Virus record (IMG/VR): IMGVR_UViG_3300025532_000328
Span: 1-20,501 of that record
Reading direction: 5' to 3' (one strand)
DNA length: 20,501 bases
Origin: a virus
Positions 1 through 7,234 of this stretch are shown here, in pieces. The notes beneath the pieces were generated by a model. The model was given only the letters and a program-made list of their open reading frames with translations, made no database searches and was not told the DNA's origin. The translations under genes and the position numbers were made by a program. The stretch's first letter is position 1. Each line of letters starts with the position of its first letter.

Positions 1-1475
1 GCGCAAATCAAACTGATACCATTTGCGCCGCCAGTGTCATTACCGAACGACCCCATAACGAGCTGCGTGAAGTTCGGCAGCATCATGCCAATGCCGCTGA
101 TTTGAGCTGTGCCGCCACCCGCGACAACAGCGAACCCGCCGCCGTAGTTGGGCAGAAAATCCGCTCCGTTGCTGCCGCTACCTTCGTTGCCGTTTGGGGC
201 TGACGCACTTACCGGCACCCAACCCGTTGTAGGAAATACGTACGGGTTGCTGGAAGGATTCGTGAAGTATGTTCGCGGCCAATCCGCGCCGGAGCAGAGA
301 CGCCAATAATTCACTGGCGGGTCTGTCGCGCCATCGTCGTCCGGGTCAGTGCCCCATCCAGTGCGATTACCCGGAGCGAGGAAAAAAGCCACGCCGTTCA
401 ACAACGCGTCGTTTTGTACTAAATAGTAGTTGTGAGTACCGGGTTCAGGCGTGTGCATTCCGTCGTTCGCCCAACCGGTTGGCCGGACGGCAACAGCGGT
501 TCGCACATAGGTGCCATTCATGTCTGACCACTGAGTTCCGCCGGGGCCGCCCCACGCCGGAACTGGACTGATATAACCCTCGCCAGCATTGGTGATGCCG
601 CTTACGACCACTGACGAAGTAAGCGTGACGTTGTTGAATGTCACGTTGTCGTGCGTATTCAGGTCTTGGTCAAACGGGTTGCCCCCACTACCACCGCCGC
701 CGCTACTGACCTCTACCGCGCTCGTGTCTGCAAGTCCGGCGTACAGTTTGTTTTCTTCTTCGTCGTACAGCATCTCGCCCGGCTGCACGTTGATCGGCGT
801 CGGGTTTTCGGCGCTGACGATTTCACGGCGGCGGTGCGGGAAGTGCAACGCACGGAAAACGCGCGTACCGGTCTCAACCGGGCCTTCGCTGATTTGAAGA
901 TATGTGAAATAAGATTTCTCGCCGCCTACAACGTCTGTATCAAGGTCGGCGTGGAAACCAATACGGTACGCGCCAGCAGAGAGCCGCTCGTTGGTAAGCG
1001 TAAGCGTGTCGACCGGAGAGCCGGTTGCGCTAGCGCCATCAAACAATTCGTGCGTAATGGTTTCCGCAACCGGGTTATAAGTCACGCGCGCTGTGTACGT
1101 ATCGCCAGTGGTAAGTTCATATTGCGAATTAACATTGTTTTCTTCTTGCCCGTTAATTTCTGGGTCGCCGCAATTGTACTGAACTGCAATACGTGAAGTG
1201 TTATCGCCCCAACTCCAGTACGGTTCAACGTCGGCTTTGAAAAAACAAATGCCCTGATCGGGGCAGCCGTCGTCTACGTCAGCGTGCACAAAGGTGTAAA
1301 TAATTACGACAGTCGTTTCGCCGTCGATGTCGTAGTTAGTGCGTACCGGGTACGGCGCCAACGACGCGTTGCCCGAGAACCACATGCCGGTGCTATCAAA
1401 CCCAAATAATACGTCCGCGTCGGGGAACGTATCGAGCCAGAACGGCTGTGTGCGCAGATTGCTAGAAACACTCAT
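1..1475 (-). CDS. Tail-fibre-like adhesin, N-terminal 491 codons (3' end outside window)
   Basis: A minus-strand frame with no stop runs from ATG 1475 (MSVSSNLRTQPFWLDTF) off the left edge. GGGAG lies 7 bases upstream of the start. Residues about 10-195 look like a concanavalin/LamG-type lectin sandwich (WFSGNASLAPYPVRTNYDID, TYTARVTYNPVAETITHELF, GAYRIGFHADLD, KSYFTYLQIS). Residues 228-248 (NVQPGEMLYDEEENKLYAGL) match the GELLYDxxxNRLYxG element common in phage fibre proteins. A Gly/Ser linker (SSGGGGSGG) follows, then QDLNTHDNVTFNNVTLTS, a typical fibre repeat unit. The region beyond is Gly/Asn/Pro/Trp-rich and fits a receptor-binding shaft or tip. It is probably the host-recognition protein. 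The family is inferred from motifs. Confidence 0.85.
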   Translation of the reverse strand, partial: MSVSSNLRTQPFWLDTFPDADVLFGFDSTGMWFSGNASLAPYPVRTNYDIDGETTVVIIYTFVHADVDDGCPDQGICFFKADVEPYWSWGDNTSRIAVQYNCGDPEINGQEENNVNSQYELTTGDTYTARVTYNPVAETITHELFDGASATGSPVDTLTLTNERLSAGAYRIGFHADLDTDVVGGEKSYFTYLQISEGPVETGTRVFRALHFPHRRREIVSAENPTPINVQPGEMLYDEEENKLYAGLADTSAVEVSSGGGGSGGNPFDQDLNTHDNVTFNNVTLTSSVVVSGITNAGEGYISPVPAWGGPGGTQWSDMNGTYVRTAVAVRPTGWANDGMHTPEPGTHNYYLVQNDALLNGVAFFLAPGNRTGWGTDPDDDGATDPPVNYWRLCSGADWPRTYFTNPSSNPYVFPTTGWVPVSASAPNGNEGSGSNGADFLPNYGGGFAVVAGGGTAQISGIGMMLPNFTQLVMGSFGNDTGGANGISLIC

Positions 1476-1499
1476 GCCGGTACTCCCTGTGTAAGCGGT

Positions 1500-1919
1500 T
1501 CAGCGCAGCATCGGCGTCTCAACGGTCACGGTCAGCGCGAAGTCTTTGCTGCCCGTGCCAGACGGTTTGATCCACAGGTAAAGATATCTTTGGGGATTCG
1601 TCGGCGAGCCGTCACGGTTGATGTACGCCACATTGATATTGCTGTTTTCAGCGATATCTACAACGTCCGGGTCTTCTACAACGTCGGCAAAATCAGACAA
1701 GCTCAACACGTGAAAAGACTCGGCCGGCAAAGACGCGTTGGGCTCTGTTTCCTGGTTGCTGGCATACAGATCGGCCTCGAAACCCGCCTTGGCGCCGGTG
1801 CGCTGCACGAGCTGATAGCCGCGCAGCACGCCACGGTGCGGCATCGAGATCGGGACGATTGTCTCCGCACCGCTCGCCGCCGAAAAAGCCTTCGTACCGG
1901 ACCAGATAGTGCTAGCCAT
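1500..1919 (-). CDS. Probable small virion protein, 139 aa
   Basis: The start at 1919 (MASTIWSGTKAFSAASG) has AAGGGTGAG just upstream and lies close after the previous stop. The pattern is beta-rich throughout: ETIVPISMPHRGVLRGYQLV, AKAGFEADLYAS, FHVLSLSDFADVV, NINVAYINRDGSP, RYLYLWIKPSG, DFALTVTVETP. This suits a compact beta-sandwich. There is no signal peptide, TM or cysteine. It sits directly upstream of the tail-fibre-like gene, so a tail or capsid decoration or fibre-attachment protein is plausible. No named family can be assigned from sequence alone. Confidence 0.72.
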   Translation of the reverse strand: MASTIWSGTKAFSAASGAETIVPISMPHRGVLRGYQLVQRTGAKAGFEADLYASNQETEPNASLPAESFHVLSLSDFADVVEDPDVVDIAENSNINVAYINRDGSPTNPQRYLYLWIKPSGTGSKDFALTVTVETPMLR

Positions 1920-1928
1920 TGCTCACCC

Positions 1929-4340
1929 TTAGTTGTTAGCGACACTGGACAGGTCAACGTCGGAACCAGCCTCTTCCGGATACGGCTCGATGGTTTTCTG
2001 CTTGAGAAAGAGGATAACGTCACCGAGCATCTCAAAGGCGTTGCGTAGCGAGTCTTCCAGTTCCGGCATGTCAGACTTGCCGTAACGCTCGGCAAACTTG
2101 TCGCCGTGCCAGTAAAACATGAACAGAATGCGGCCAATCTTATCGAGACCTTTGGTCAACTCACCCATGTACCGGTCGACCAGCGAGTCGTCGCGCACGG
2201 CGCGCAGCATGCTGCCGATCATCGCCGTATCAAACACTTCTTTCTGCCCGGACTGCGCAGCCTGCAGCACGTTGTTAATGTCATGCTTGTCAAGCTTGGT
2301 GTTGGGGTTGTAGATCTGCCGATCGGTCTTGGCAGCAGACACGCTCGGCACCGGCACGCCAACATCGATGCCCATCTGCGTAGGAATGTCCGCGCCCATG
2401 ATGGTCTCGCCACCCATGATCGGGCCTGGGTCGCTCGGCGCGTTGGGCGCGTCGTTGACCATCATCGGGGCGCCGTACGGATCGGCGTACTTCACGCGGC
2501 ACTCAAATTTGCGCTTAGCGGCCGCCGCCTTGAGAATTTCGCGGGCTGCGCCTTCGCGAAGACCGTGCCGACCTACAAGCGAAATAAGCGCCTGCTTCTC
2601 CGACAGTTCTTTTTCAATTAAGCCAATATGTCCTGGCTGGTGCGAGCACATTTCAACTGCCGTACCGTTGTGATACACAGTCAGCGCCGCGGTCTTCTGC
2701 ATCAGCGCCAATTGTGCGTCCACGATGTTGCCTGGCATCAGCGGCGGATCTTTGCTCTCACCGCAGCCGCACACACCCTGATCGTCAGCGTCAGCCTCCG
2801 TTTTGTCGTCCTCGCCGGGCGCGCACTTGAGAGCTTTGAAGCTCTCCGGCACGAAGATGTCGCCCATCGAGCTGCGAAGGCTAGAGCCCTTCTTGCCGCC
2901 CAGATGAACGCGCACACCGTCGCGGTACTTGTCGTAGTTCAGTGGATCCGCGTAGCAGCACGCCGAAATATGCCCCTTCGGCGGATACTTGGAGTAATCT
3001 TCAAGATGAACCTCGTAGCTAGTCGTACCGAATTCATCTTCGCCGAGCTCGCGCAGTACGCGCACCGGGCATGTCGCGTCGCCGTTCTTGCCAATCAGCA
3101 TGGTGCGGGTGCGGCCGGTCGGAAGGCTGGTCGCGTCTTTCAGGCCGTTGAACCAGCTGTCAAACTCCTCGCCTTCGACCTGCGCAATGGCGAAAACCTG
3201 GTCGGCGCGGGTGTTCACCCAATCGGGTGTGCCCTCGGTGCGCACCACGGTGACAAAGTCCGCGCGCTTGGCGGCGCCCATCGGAAACACGGCGACATAG
3301 CAGCGCTCGATGTTGCCCGGCTTGACCAGAATGTCGTACAGACCAGAACAGGCCGGCGTGAAAAGTTTCTTCTCGACCTGAATCTGGTAGGGAATCGAGA
3401 CGTTGTCGCGATCCCGCTGGTCGAGAATCAGCACGCCGTCGCGCAACAGCTTTTCCTGGTCTTCCTCGCTGTAACCGGCCGGCAGCTTTGTCTGCAGCGT
3501 GACGTCGAGCGTCACAATCTTGAGGCCGGCAACAGACGCCGGCTCTTTGGGCGCCTCCGACAGCACACTGGCAATCTTCAGCTGCGCATCACGGGCCTTC
3601 GCCGCCGCAATCGCTTCCTTGATTACGCCCAGGCCGTGAAAGTTATCAAACGCCCTGGCGAGCGCCGGGGCGTCCTGGAACGTCTTCACGAGCATTTCGA
3701 CCGTGGTCAGGCGGGCTTCCTTGAGAAACTGCGCCAGGTTGAGTTTCTGGCCCAGCTCAGCCAGCGTGGCGCCTGTGTTCAGCGTGGCGCACTTGGCCAG
3801 GGTCGGCATCACGGCCGTCATCATTTCCCGAAGCGTGGGCTTGGCCGAGCCGAACTTGGCCGGGCTGCGCGAAAGCTGTGTAAAGTCGGGCTGCCGCTGA
3901 CCGAGCCCGGACAGATTCCGGTCAACGCTCGAGCCGAGAATATTTGGCTTCCGGTTGATCAGGTAATTGATCCAGTTTTCCTTGAGCGGCACGAACATGT
4001 CCTGGTTTTTGATGTACAGGAGCTCGTGACCTTTGAGGTCGCCGTTCAGGAAGAAAACAGGCGCGTACAGCCAGTTCGAGCCGACCTTGAAGGCAAAAAC
4101 ACCGACCGCCTTCGTGTTTTCACGGTTCCGGTCCAACAGCTGGAAGCCGACTTCATGATCCAGCAATTTCGGCGCCGAATCGCGGAGATACGCGTGCGCA
4201 AGATTGCTGAAAGCCTGCTCGAACGACGCGGAGTCGCCTTTGCCGCCAAAATCGGCCACCTTTGTCTGGGTCCGGTCGTGCGAACGGACCACAGTCAGCA
4301 GGTTCTTTAAGGACGATTCGGTATTCTTGCGGTTGTACAC
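1929..4340 (-). CDS. Large protein of unknown function, probable virion component, 803 aa
   Basis: I chose GTG at 4340 (then YNRKNTESSLKNLL), with GGAGG five bases upstream; the frame is open to a TTG at 4388. The first ~130 residues contain beta-rich and aromatic stretches (GFQLLDRNRENTKAVGVFAF, WLYAPVFFLNGDLKGHELLY). A long helical region (about 170-270) follows, then mixed alpha/beta domains. A cysteine-rich spot (VCGCGES) lies in an acidic linker near residue 530. The C-terminal ~110 residues are helical and acidic (DKIGRILFMFYWHGDKFAER). Unlike its polymerase neighbours it has many cysteines. No TM segment and no known motif are visible. It lies between the polymerase genes and probable tail genes, so a structural role is likely. 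Not recognised. Confidence 0.78.
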   Translation of the reverse strand: MYNRKNTESSLKNLLTVVRSHDRTQTKVADFGGKGDSASFEQAFSNLAHAYLRDSAPKLLDHEVGFQLLDRNRENTKAVGVFAFKVGSNWLYAPVFFLNGDLKGHELLYIKNQDMFVPLKENWINYLINRKPNILGSSVDRNLSGLGQRQPDFTQLSRSPAKFGSAKPTLREMMTAVMPTLAKCATLNTGATLAELGQKLNLAQFLKEARLTTVEMLVKTFQDAPALARAFDNFHGLGVIKEAIAAAKARDAQLKIASVLSEAPKEPASVAGLKIVTLDVTLQTKLPAGYSEEDQEKLLRDGVLILDQRDRDNVSIPYQIQVEKKLFTPACSGLYDILVKPGNIERCYVAVFPMGAAKRADFVTVVRTEGTPDWVNTRADQVFAIAQVEGEEFDSWFNGLKDATSLPTGRTRTMLIGKNGDATCPVRVLRELGEDEFGTTSYEVHLEDYSKYPPKGHISACCYADPLNYDKYRDGVRVHLGGKKGSSLRSSMGDIFVPESFKALKCAPGEDDKTEADADDQGVCGCGESKDPPLMPGNIVDAQLALMQKTAALTVYHNGTAVEMCSHQPGHIGLIEKELSEKQALISLVGRHGLREGAAREILKAAAAKRKFECRVKYADPYGAPMMVNDAPNAPSDPGPIMGGETIMGADIPTQMGIDVGVPVPSVSAAKTDRQIYNPNTKLDKHDINNVLQAAQSGQKEVFDTAMIGSMLRAVRDDSLVDRYMGELTKGLDKIGRILFMFYWHGDKFAERYGKSDMPELEDSLRNAFEMLGDVILFLKQKTIEPYPEEAGSDVDLSSVANN

Positions 4341-4345
4341 AGCCA

Positions 4346-4350
4346 CCTCC
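4346..4350 (-). promoter_or_regulatory. Shine-Dalgarno that decides the GTG start of the 803-aa protein
   Basis: The minus strand reads GGAGG, then five bases (TGGCT), then GTG at 4340. The upstream in-frame alternative is a TTG at 4388 with no purine-rich site. This supports the GTG start and leaves an 87-base gap (4341-4427) after the polymerase gene. In that gap I see no clear -10/-35 pair. Confidence 0.6.
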
Positions 4351-4427
4351 GTGCGGCGTAGCGACAAATGACACTGATAACTCAACAATTTACCGTGTCT
4401 AAGCTCTTACATCCTACCGAAATGCGA

Positions 4428-6302
4428 TTATGGGCGCCATCCGCTTGTGGCGCCCGTTACGCCAAACTGTTCGCCGCGAGCCAGCGCCGGCACAAAACTG
4501 CTGCCAGATGTGTCGCTAACTCCGCCGTGGTGTACGCTGTCGAGCAGGCCCTTTTGCTGGTAAGACCCGAGCATCCGCGTCATCCAGTCCTGGTCGTTTG
4601 AAATGTTACTCATGCCGCGAACCATTTCCGGCTGAAACGGCGGCGGCGTCCGGTGCGCTTCGATGTTATTGATTCCGTACTTCTGCAACGTATCGGTCAC
4701 ATTTTTGCCGATTTTTGTTCCAACAGAATAGTGCAGCACTGGGCGCTCTAAGTAATGCCCCGCCAGACTTTTTGGCGCGCCGGTCACGCTACCCGGCCGC
4801 GGCTGCCAATTTCGTTCAACCATCGAATACGGCACGATATCGTCGGGGTTGTAATCACCGTACTCGTCGGTCATTCGCACGTGGTTTACAAGCCCGCGCG
4901 CCAGCAGCTCGATATTGCGCCGCTGCGGCGTAATTCCTGAGTTCTGCATAACCTGCCGCATAGCTGACACAAAATAGCGGCGCCCTTCGCCAACGCCCTT
5001 GTGCCGCACTATTTCGGCCGGACTGGGCATACCGTCTGACAGCACGTCGCCGGCTTCCAGCGAATCGCCTTTCTTCACGATGACTTGCCGGTCGGCCGGC
5101 ACGTAATGGTCTTGGCTGTTGACCTGCACGTAAAACCCGCCCTGGGGCGCTGGTCGGATTTCTTGTACGTGCCCGTCAAACTGCGCATGTGTCGCGCCGT
5201 CCGGATATGTTTTCGGTACCTGCACAAGCGCATTGATCGCCTTAAAACCGGCGATTGAACCGGCGCCGCCGACGCCGCCGGAGTGCTTAGAGCTAATCTG
5301 CGCCTGCGTCACGGGCTCACCTAACGCCTGCGCGGCCGCGATACCAACGTAATCGCCGACAGGTGGTAATTTTCCTTTTTCCCGATAACCAACGTCACGC
5401 GCAAATACGCCGCCATCATCCGGGCCGCCCACCGTCGGACTGCGCACGAGAATATCTTTCATGCCCATTTCTTTGATGTCGCGAAGAATCTTCGGCGTCA
5501 GCATCGTGTTGCGCTTGTACGGGCCGACCGGGCGCGCTAGCAGCGCGCCCTCGTTGTCAGAGTCGTCGACATCGGTCGGAAAGCCTCGGTCAACAGCGCC
5601 AGCTGCGCGCTCTTCGTCGTCATCGTCATCAGATGTAACTAGCAGCCGGTGCGTCATCTGTGAAAGCTGCTTGCTGAAAAACCCAGCGTCGGCGGTCGCT
5701 GTTTTTAGATCCATGACACCTTTACGCGTGCCGAAGGCGCCGGCGAAATATTCAACGGGCCGGAGCCCCTGACCGTAGCCGTGCAGCACCGGAATCGGAA
5801 TCGGGTCGTTCTTGTGGTCGACATACTGCATGTCGGCCCCAATCAGCGAATTCAGGCTGAACTTGTTGCCCTTGCCAACGCCGATGACCTGGTGCGCCAA
5901 CGGGTTATCAAAACCTTTTGCTTCGTCGTAAACTTCGTTGACGAGCGAGCGCTGCGTGTCGCCGGCCAGCTTTAAAATTTTCAGTGTGCGCGCTTTTTCA
6001 TCCAAGCTGCTGTCTGACAGAATTCCGCGCAGCTGCTGGTTAACTCTGTGTCGCGCGTTCTGGACCGCCACGGTGGCTTTGATATCTTTGAGACCGAACG
6101 ACAAGCCGTTGGTGGTATAGCTGGCTTCGCGCCCCACGTCGTGCAACCGCTTCATCACGTCGCGGTATTTCTCGGGATATTTTTCAGCCAGCGTTGTCGC
6201 GAGCTGGGCCATATCTTTTTTTGTCAGCACGCGCTCGTAGTTGCGTAAGTCTTCTGGCAACGCGGCGTTAATGAGTACTTGGCCGAGCGTAGTTTTCAGC
6301 AT
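4428..6302 (-). CDS. Phage RNA polymerase beta-prime C-terminal half (bridge helix and trigger loop), 624 aa
   Basis: The start at 6302 (MLKTTLGQVLINAALPEDL) lines up with bacterial beta-prime near E. coli residue 640 (TTVGRALLWMIVPKGL). The bridge-helix region is at about 178-213 (GLRPVEYFAGAFGTRKGVMD; TATADAGFFSKQL). The trigger-loop region is at 319-345 (VGIAAAQALGEPVTQAQISSKHSGG). His340 aligns with E. coli His936, while Ile336 and Ser337 replace Met932 and Arg933. Jaw- and clamp-like parts follow, including RNIELLARGLVNHV near 462-475. The second zinc site (CDTDFGVCAHC in bacteria) is replaced by a Cys-free stretch at 286-305, and the whole chain lacks cysteine. An acidic run (225-232) sits after the bridge helix. 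It must pair with the beta/beta-prime-N fusion to form an active centre. It ends in a small hairpin over the stop codon. Confidence 0.95.
   Translation of the reverse strand: MLKTTLGQVLINAALPEDLRNYERVLTKKDMAQLATTLAEKYPEKYRDVMKRLHDVGREASYTTNGLSFGLKDIKATVAVQNARHRVNQQLRGILSDSSLDEKARTLKILKLAGDTQRSLVNEVYDEAKGFDNPLAHQVIGVGKGNKFSLNSLIGADMQYVDHKNDPIPIPVLHGYGQGLRPVEYFAGAFGTRKGVMDLKTATADAGFFSKQLSQMTHRLLVTSDDDDDEERAAGAVDRGFPTDVDDSDNEGALLARPVGPYKRNTMLTPKILRDIKEMGMKDILVRSPTVGGPDDGGVFARDVGYREKGKLPPVGDYVGIAAAQALGEPVTQAQISSKHSGGVGGAGSIAGFKAINALVQVPKTYPDGATHAQFDGHVQEIRPAPQGGFYVQVNSQDHYVPADRQVIVKKGDSLEAGDVLSDGMPSPAEIVRHKGVGEGRRYFVSAMRQVMQNSGITPQRRNIELLARGLVNHVRMTDEYGDYNPDDIVPYSMVERNWQPRPGSVTGAPKSLAGHYLERPVLHYSVGTKIGKNVTDTLQKYGINNIEAHRTPPPFQPEMVRGMSNISNDQDWMTRMLGSYQQKGLLDSVHHGGVSDTSGSSFVPALARGEQFGVTGATSGWRP
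4432..4455 (-). other. Short hairpin overlapping the 3' end of the beta-prime C-terminal gene
   Basis: The 8-base arms GGGCGCCA and TGGCGCCC are separated by 8 bases and end just before the stop codon region. No T tract follows on the minus strand, so it is a weak terminator candidate at best. It could slow or trim the transcript end. The sequence may simply be coding constraint (ATSGWRP at the C-terminus). Confidence 0.3.
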
Positions 6303-6303
6303 G

Positions 6304-6543
6304 TTACGGCGTCCAAATCAGATTTTGCATCGGCTTTGGCTGTACTTCTGTAACTGCTACGGTTTTGTTGACGCCCGCGGCCCGCAACAGCGCATGAAAG
6401 TCTTTTTCTCGGGCGTCGGCATACACGATCGATTCGTCAAGCTGCAGCGCTACAAAAATAGGGTTGCCCAGCGCGTCCTCGATGACGACGCTGTGCGCTG
6501 ACTGTTCATGCGGCTGTAGGTTGTGCTGCAGTTTAACGCGCAC
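6304..6543 (-). CDS. 79-aa hypothetical protein upstream of the RNAP beta-prime C-terminal gene (GTG start)
   Basis: The start is GTG at 6543 (read as Met, then RVKLQHNLQPHEQ). It is preceded by AGGAG with an 8-base spacer, inside the end of the preceding gene (11-base overlap). It is a compact soluble alpha/beta-looking protein: strands at SVVIEDALGNPIFVALQLD, a helix at AREKDFHALLRAAG, and a strand at KTVAVTEVQP. No cysteine, no TM. Its stop is one base from the ATG of the beta-prime C-terminal gene, so translation is probably coupled. It could be a small polymerase-associated subunit, but I recognise no family. Confidence 0.7.
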   Translation of the reverse strand: MRVKLQHNLQPHEQSAHSVVIEDALGNPIFVALQLDESIVYADAREKDFHALLRAAGVNKTVAVTEVQPKPMQNLIWTP

Positions 6544-7216
6544 GCCCCAAGCTCCTGCGCAAAACAGACAACGCCGCAGCCTTCAACTGCAGCTCAGACG
6601 GCGCATCAGGATCGGGCAGCTCGGCGGTAACTTGCTCCCACCACGCCTGCTTGCCAGCGTTCGGGTCCATTGGCATTTGACTCGGATCCTGGGGGCCACC
6701 CGGCGGCATTGGGCCGCCCGGCGGCTGCGGACCGCCAGCGGCATTCGGGTCTTGTGGGGGCGGCGGCGCCATAGGGCCACCAGGCAGCGCCGACTCGGCC
6801 GGCGGTGCGCCGTTAGAGCCTGGCGGCAGCACTAACGTAGCAGGGTCTACCTGCACGCCCATCGCGTTCATGATCGCCGTGAGTTGCTGTTGCATGTTAT
6901 ACAGCCGGAAATCGATCATCTGCATCATTTGCTCGGGCTTCATCTTCTGCCCTTGCGCGGCGCCGGGCGGCGCAGCGGGCGCCGGAGCCGGCATCGGAGC
7001 GGGAGCCGGCGGCATCGCAGCAGCGCCGGCGCCGGTCGGATCTTGAGCAGCTGGCGGCGGTGCGGCACCCATAGCAGCTTGCGCCGGATCGACCGGCGGC
7101 GCAGCGCCCATTTGGGATGGATCCGGCTGCATGCCCATCATCGCAGCTTCAGACGGCACCACAGCCGACTTTTCGAACGTGGCGCGGGCCATCTTCATCA
7201 ATTCACGATTGACCAT
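6533..7216 (-). CDS. Pro/Ala/Met-rich low-complexity protein between the two RNAP genes, 227 aa
   Basis: The start at 7216 (MVNRELMKMARATFEK) has GGAGG with a spacer of about 9 bases. A short N-terminal helix leads into a long low-complexity region (about 28-90) of Pro, Ala, Gly and Met. A central helix follows (MKPEQMMQMIDFRLYNMQQQ), then a second Pro/Gly/Met-rich region (about 130-190). A C-terminal ordered part (WWEQVTAELPDPDAPSELQL) ends in a basic helix (LRRSLGRAR). There is no cysteine. It lies between the genes for the two halves of one enzyme and overlaps the next small gene by 11 bases. A flexible linker, scaffold or polymerase accessory is possible; no family is known to me. Confidence 0.75.
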   Translation of the reverse strand: MVNRELMKMARATFEKSAVVPSEAAMMGMQPDPSQMGAAPPVDPAQAAMGAAPPPAAQDPTGAGAAAMPPAPAPMPAPAPAAPPGAAQGQKMKPEQMMQMIDFRLYNMQQQLTAIMNAMGVQVDPATLVLPPGSNGAPPAESALPGGPMAPPPPQDPNAAGGPQPPGGPMPPGGPQDPSQMPMDPNAGKQAWWEQVTAELPDPDAPSELQLKAAALSVLRRSLGRAR

Positions 7217-7234
7217 GGACGTAAACCTCCGTGT

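Noticed and set aside
651-1196. Plus-strand frames over the fibre gene
   Set aside because: The minus strand carries an uninterrupted 491-codon frame with fibre motifs and a Shine-Dalgarno. The plus frames are short and motif-free.
2628-4310. Long plus-strand open frame (560 codons)
   Set aside because: It is antisense to the 803-aa protein, lacks recognisable motifs and is rich in Arg, His, Ala and Val as expected from a shadow of GC-rich codons. The minus-strand gene has a good ribosome site and sensible composition.
6303-7234. Separation of the beta-prime halves by a sequencing frameshift
   Set aside because: About 930 bases with two complete, well-initiated genes lie between the halves. 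Each half begins or ends with its own stop and start.
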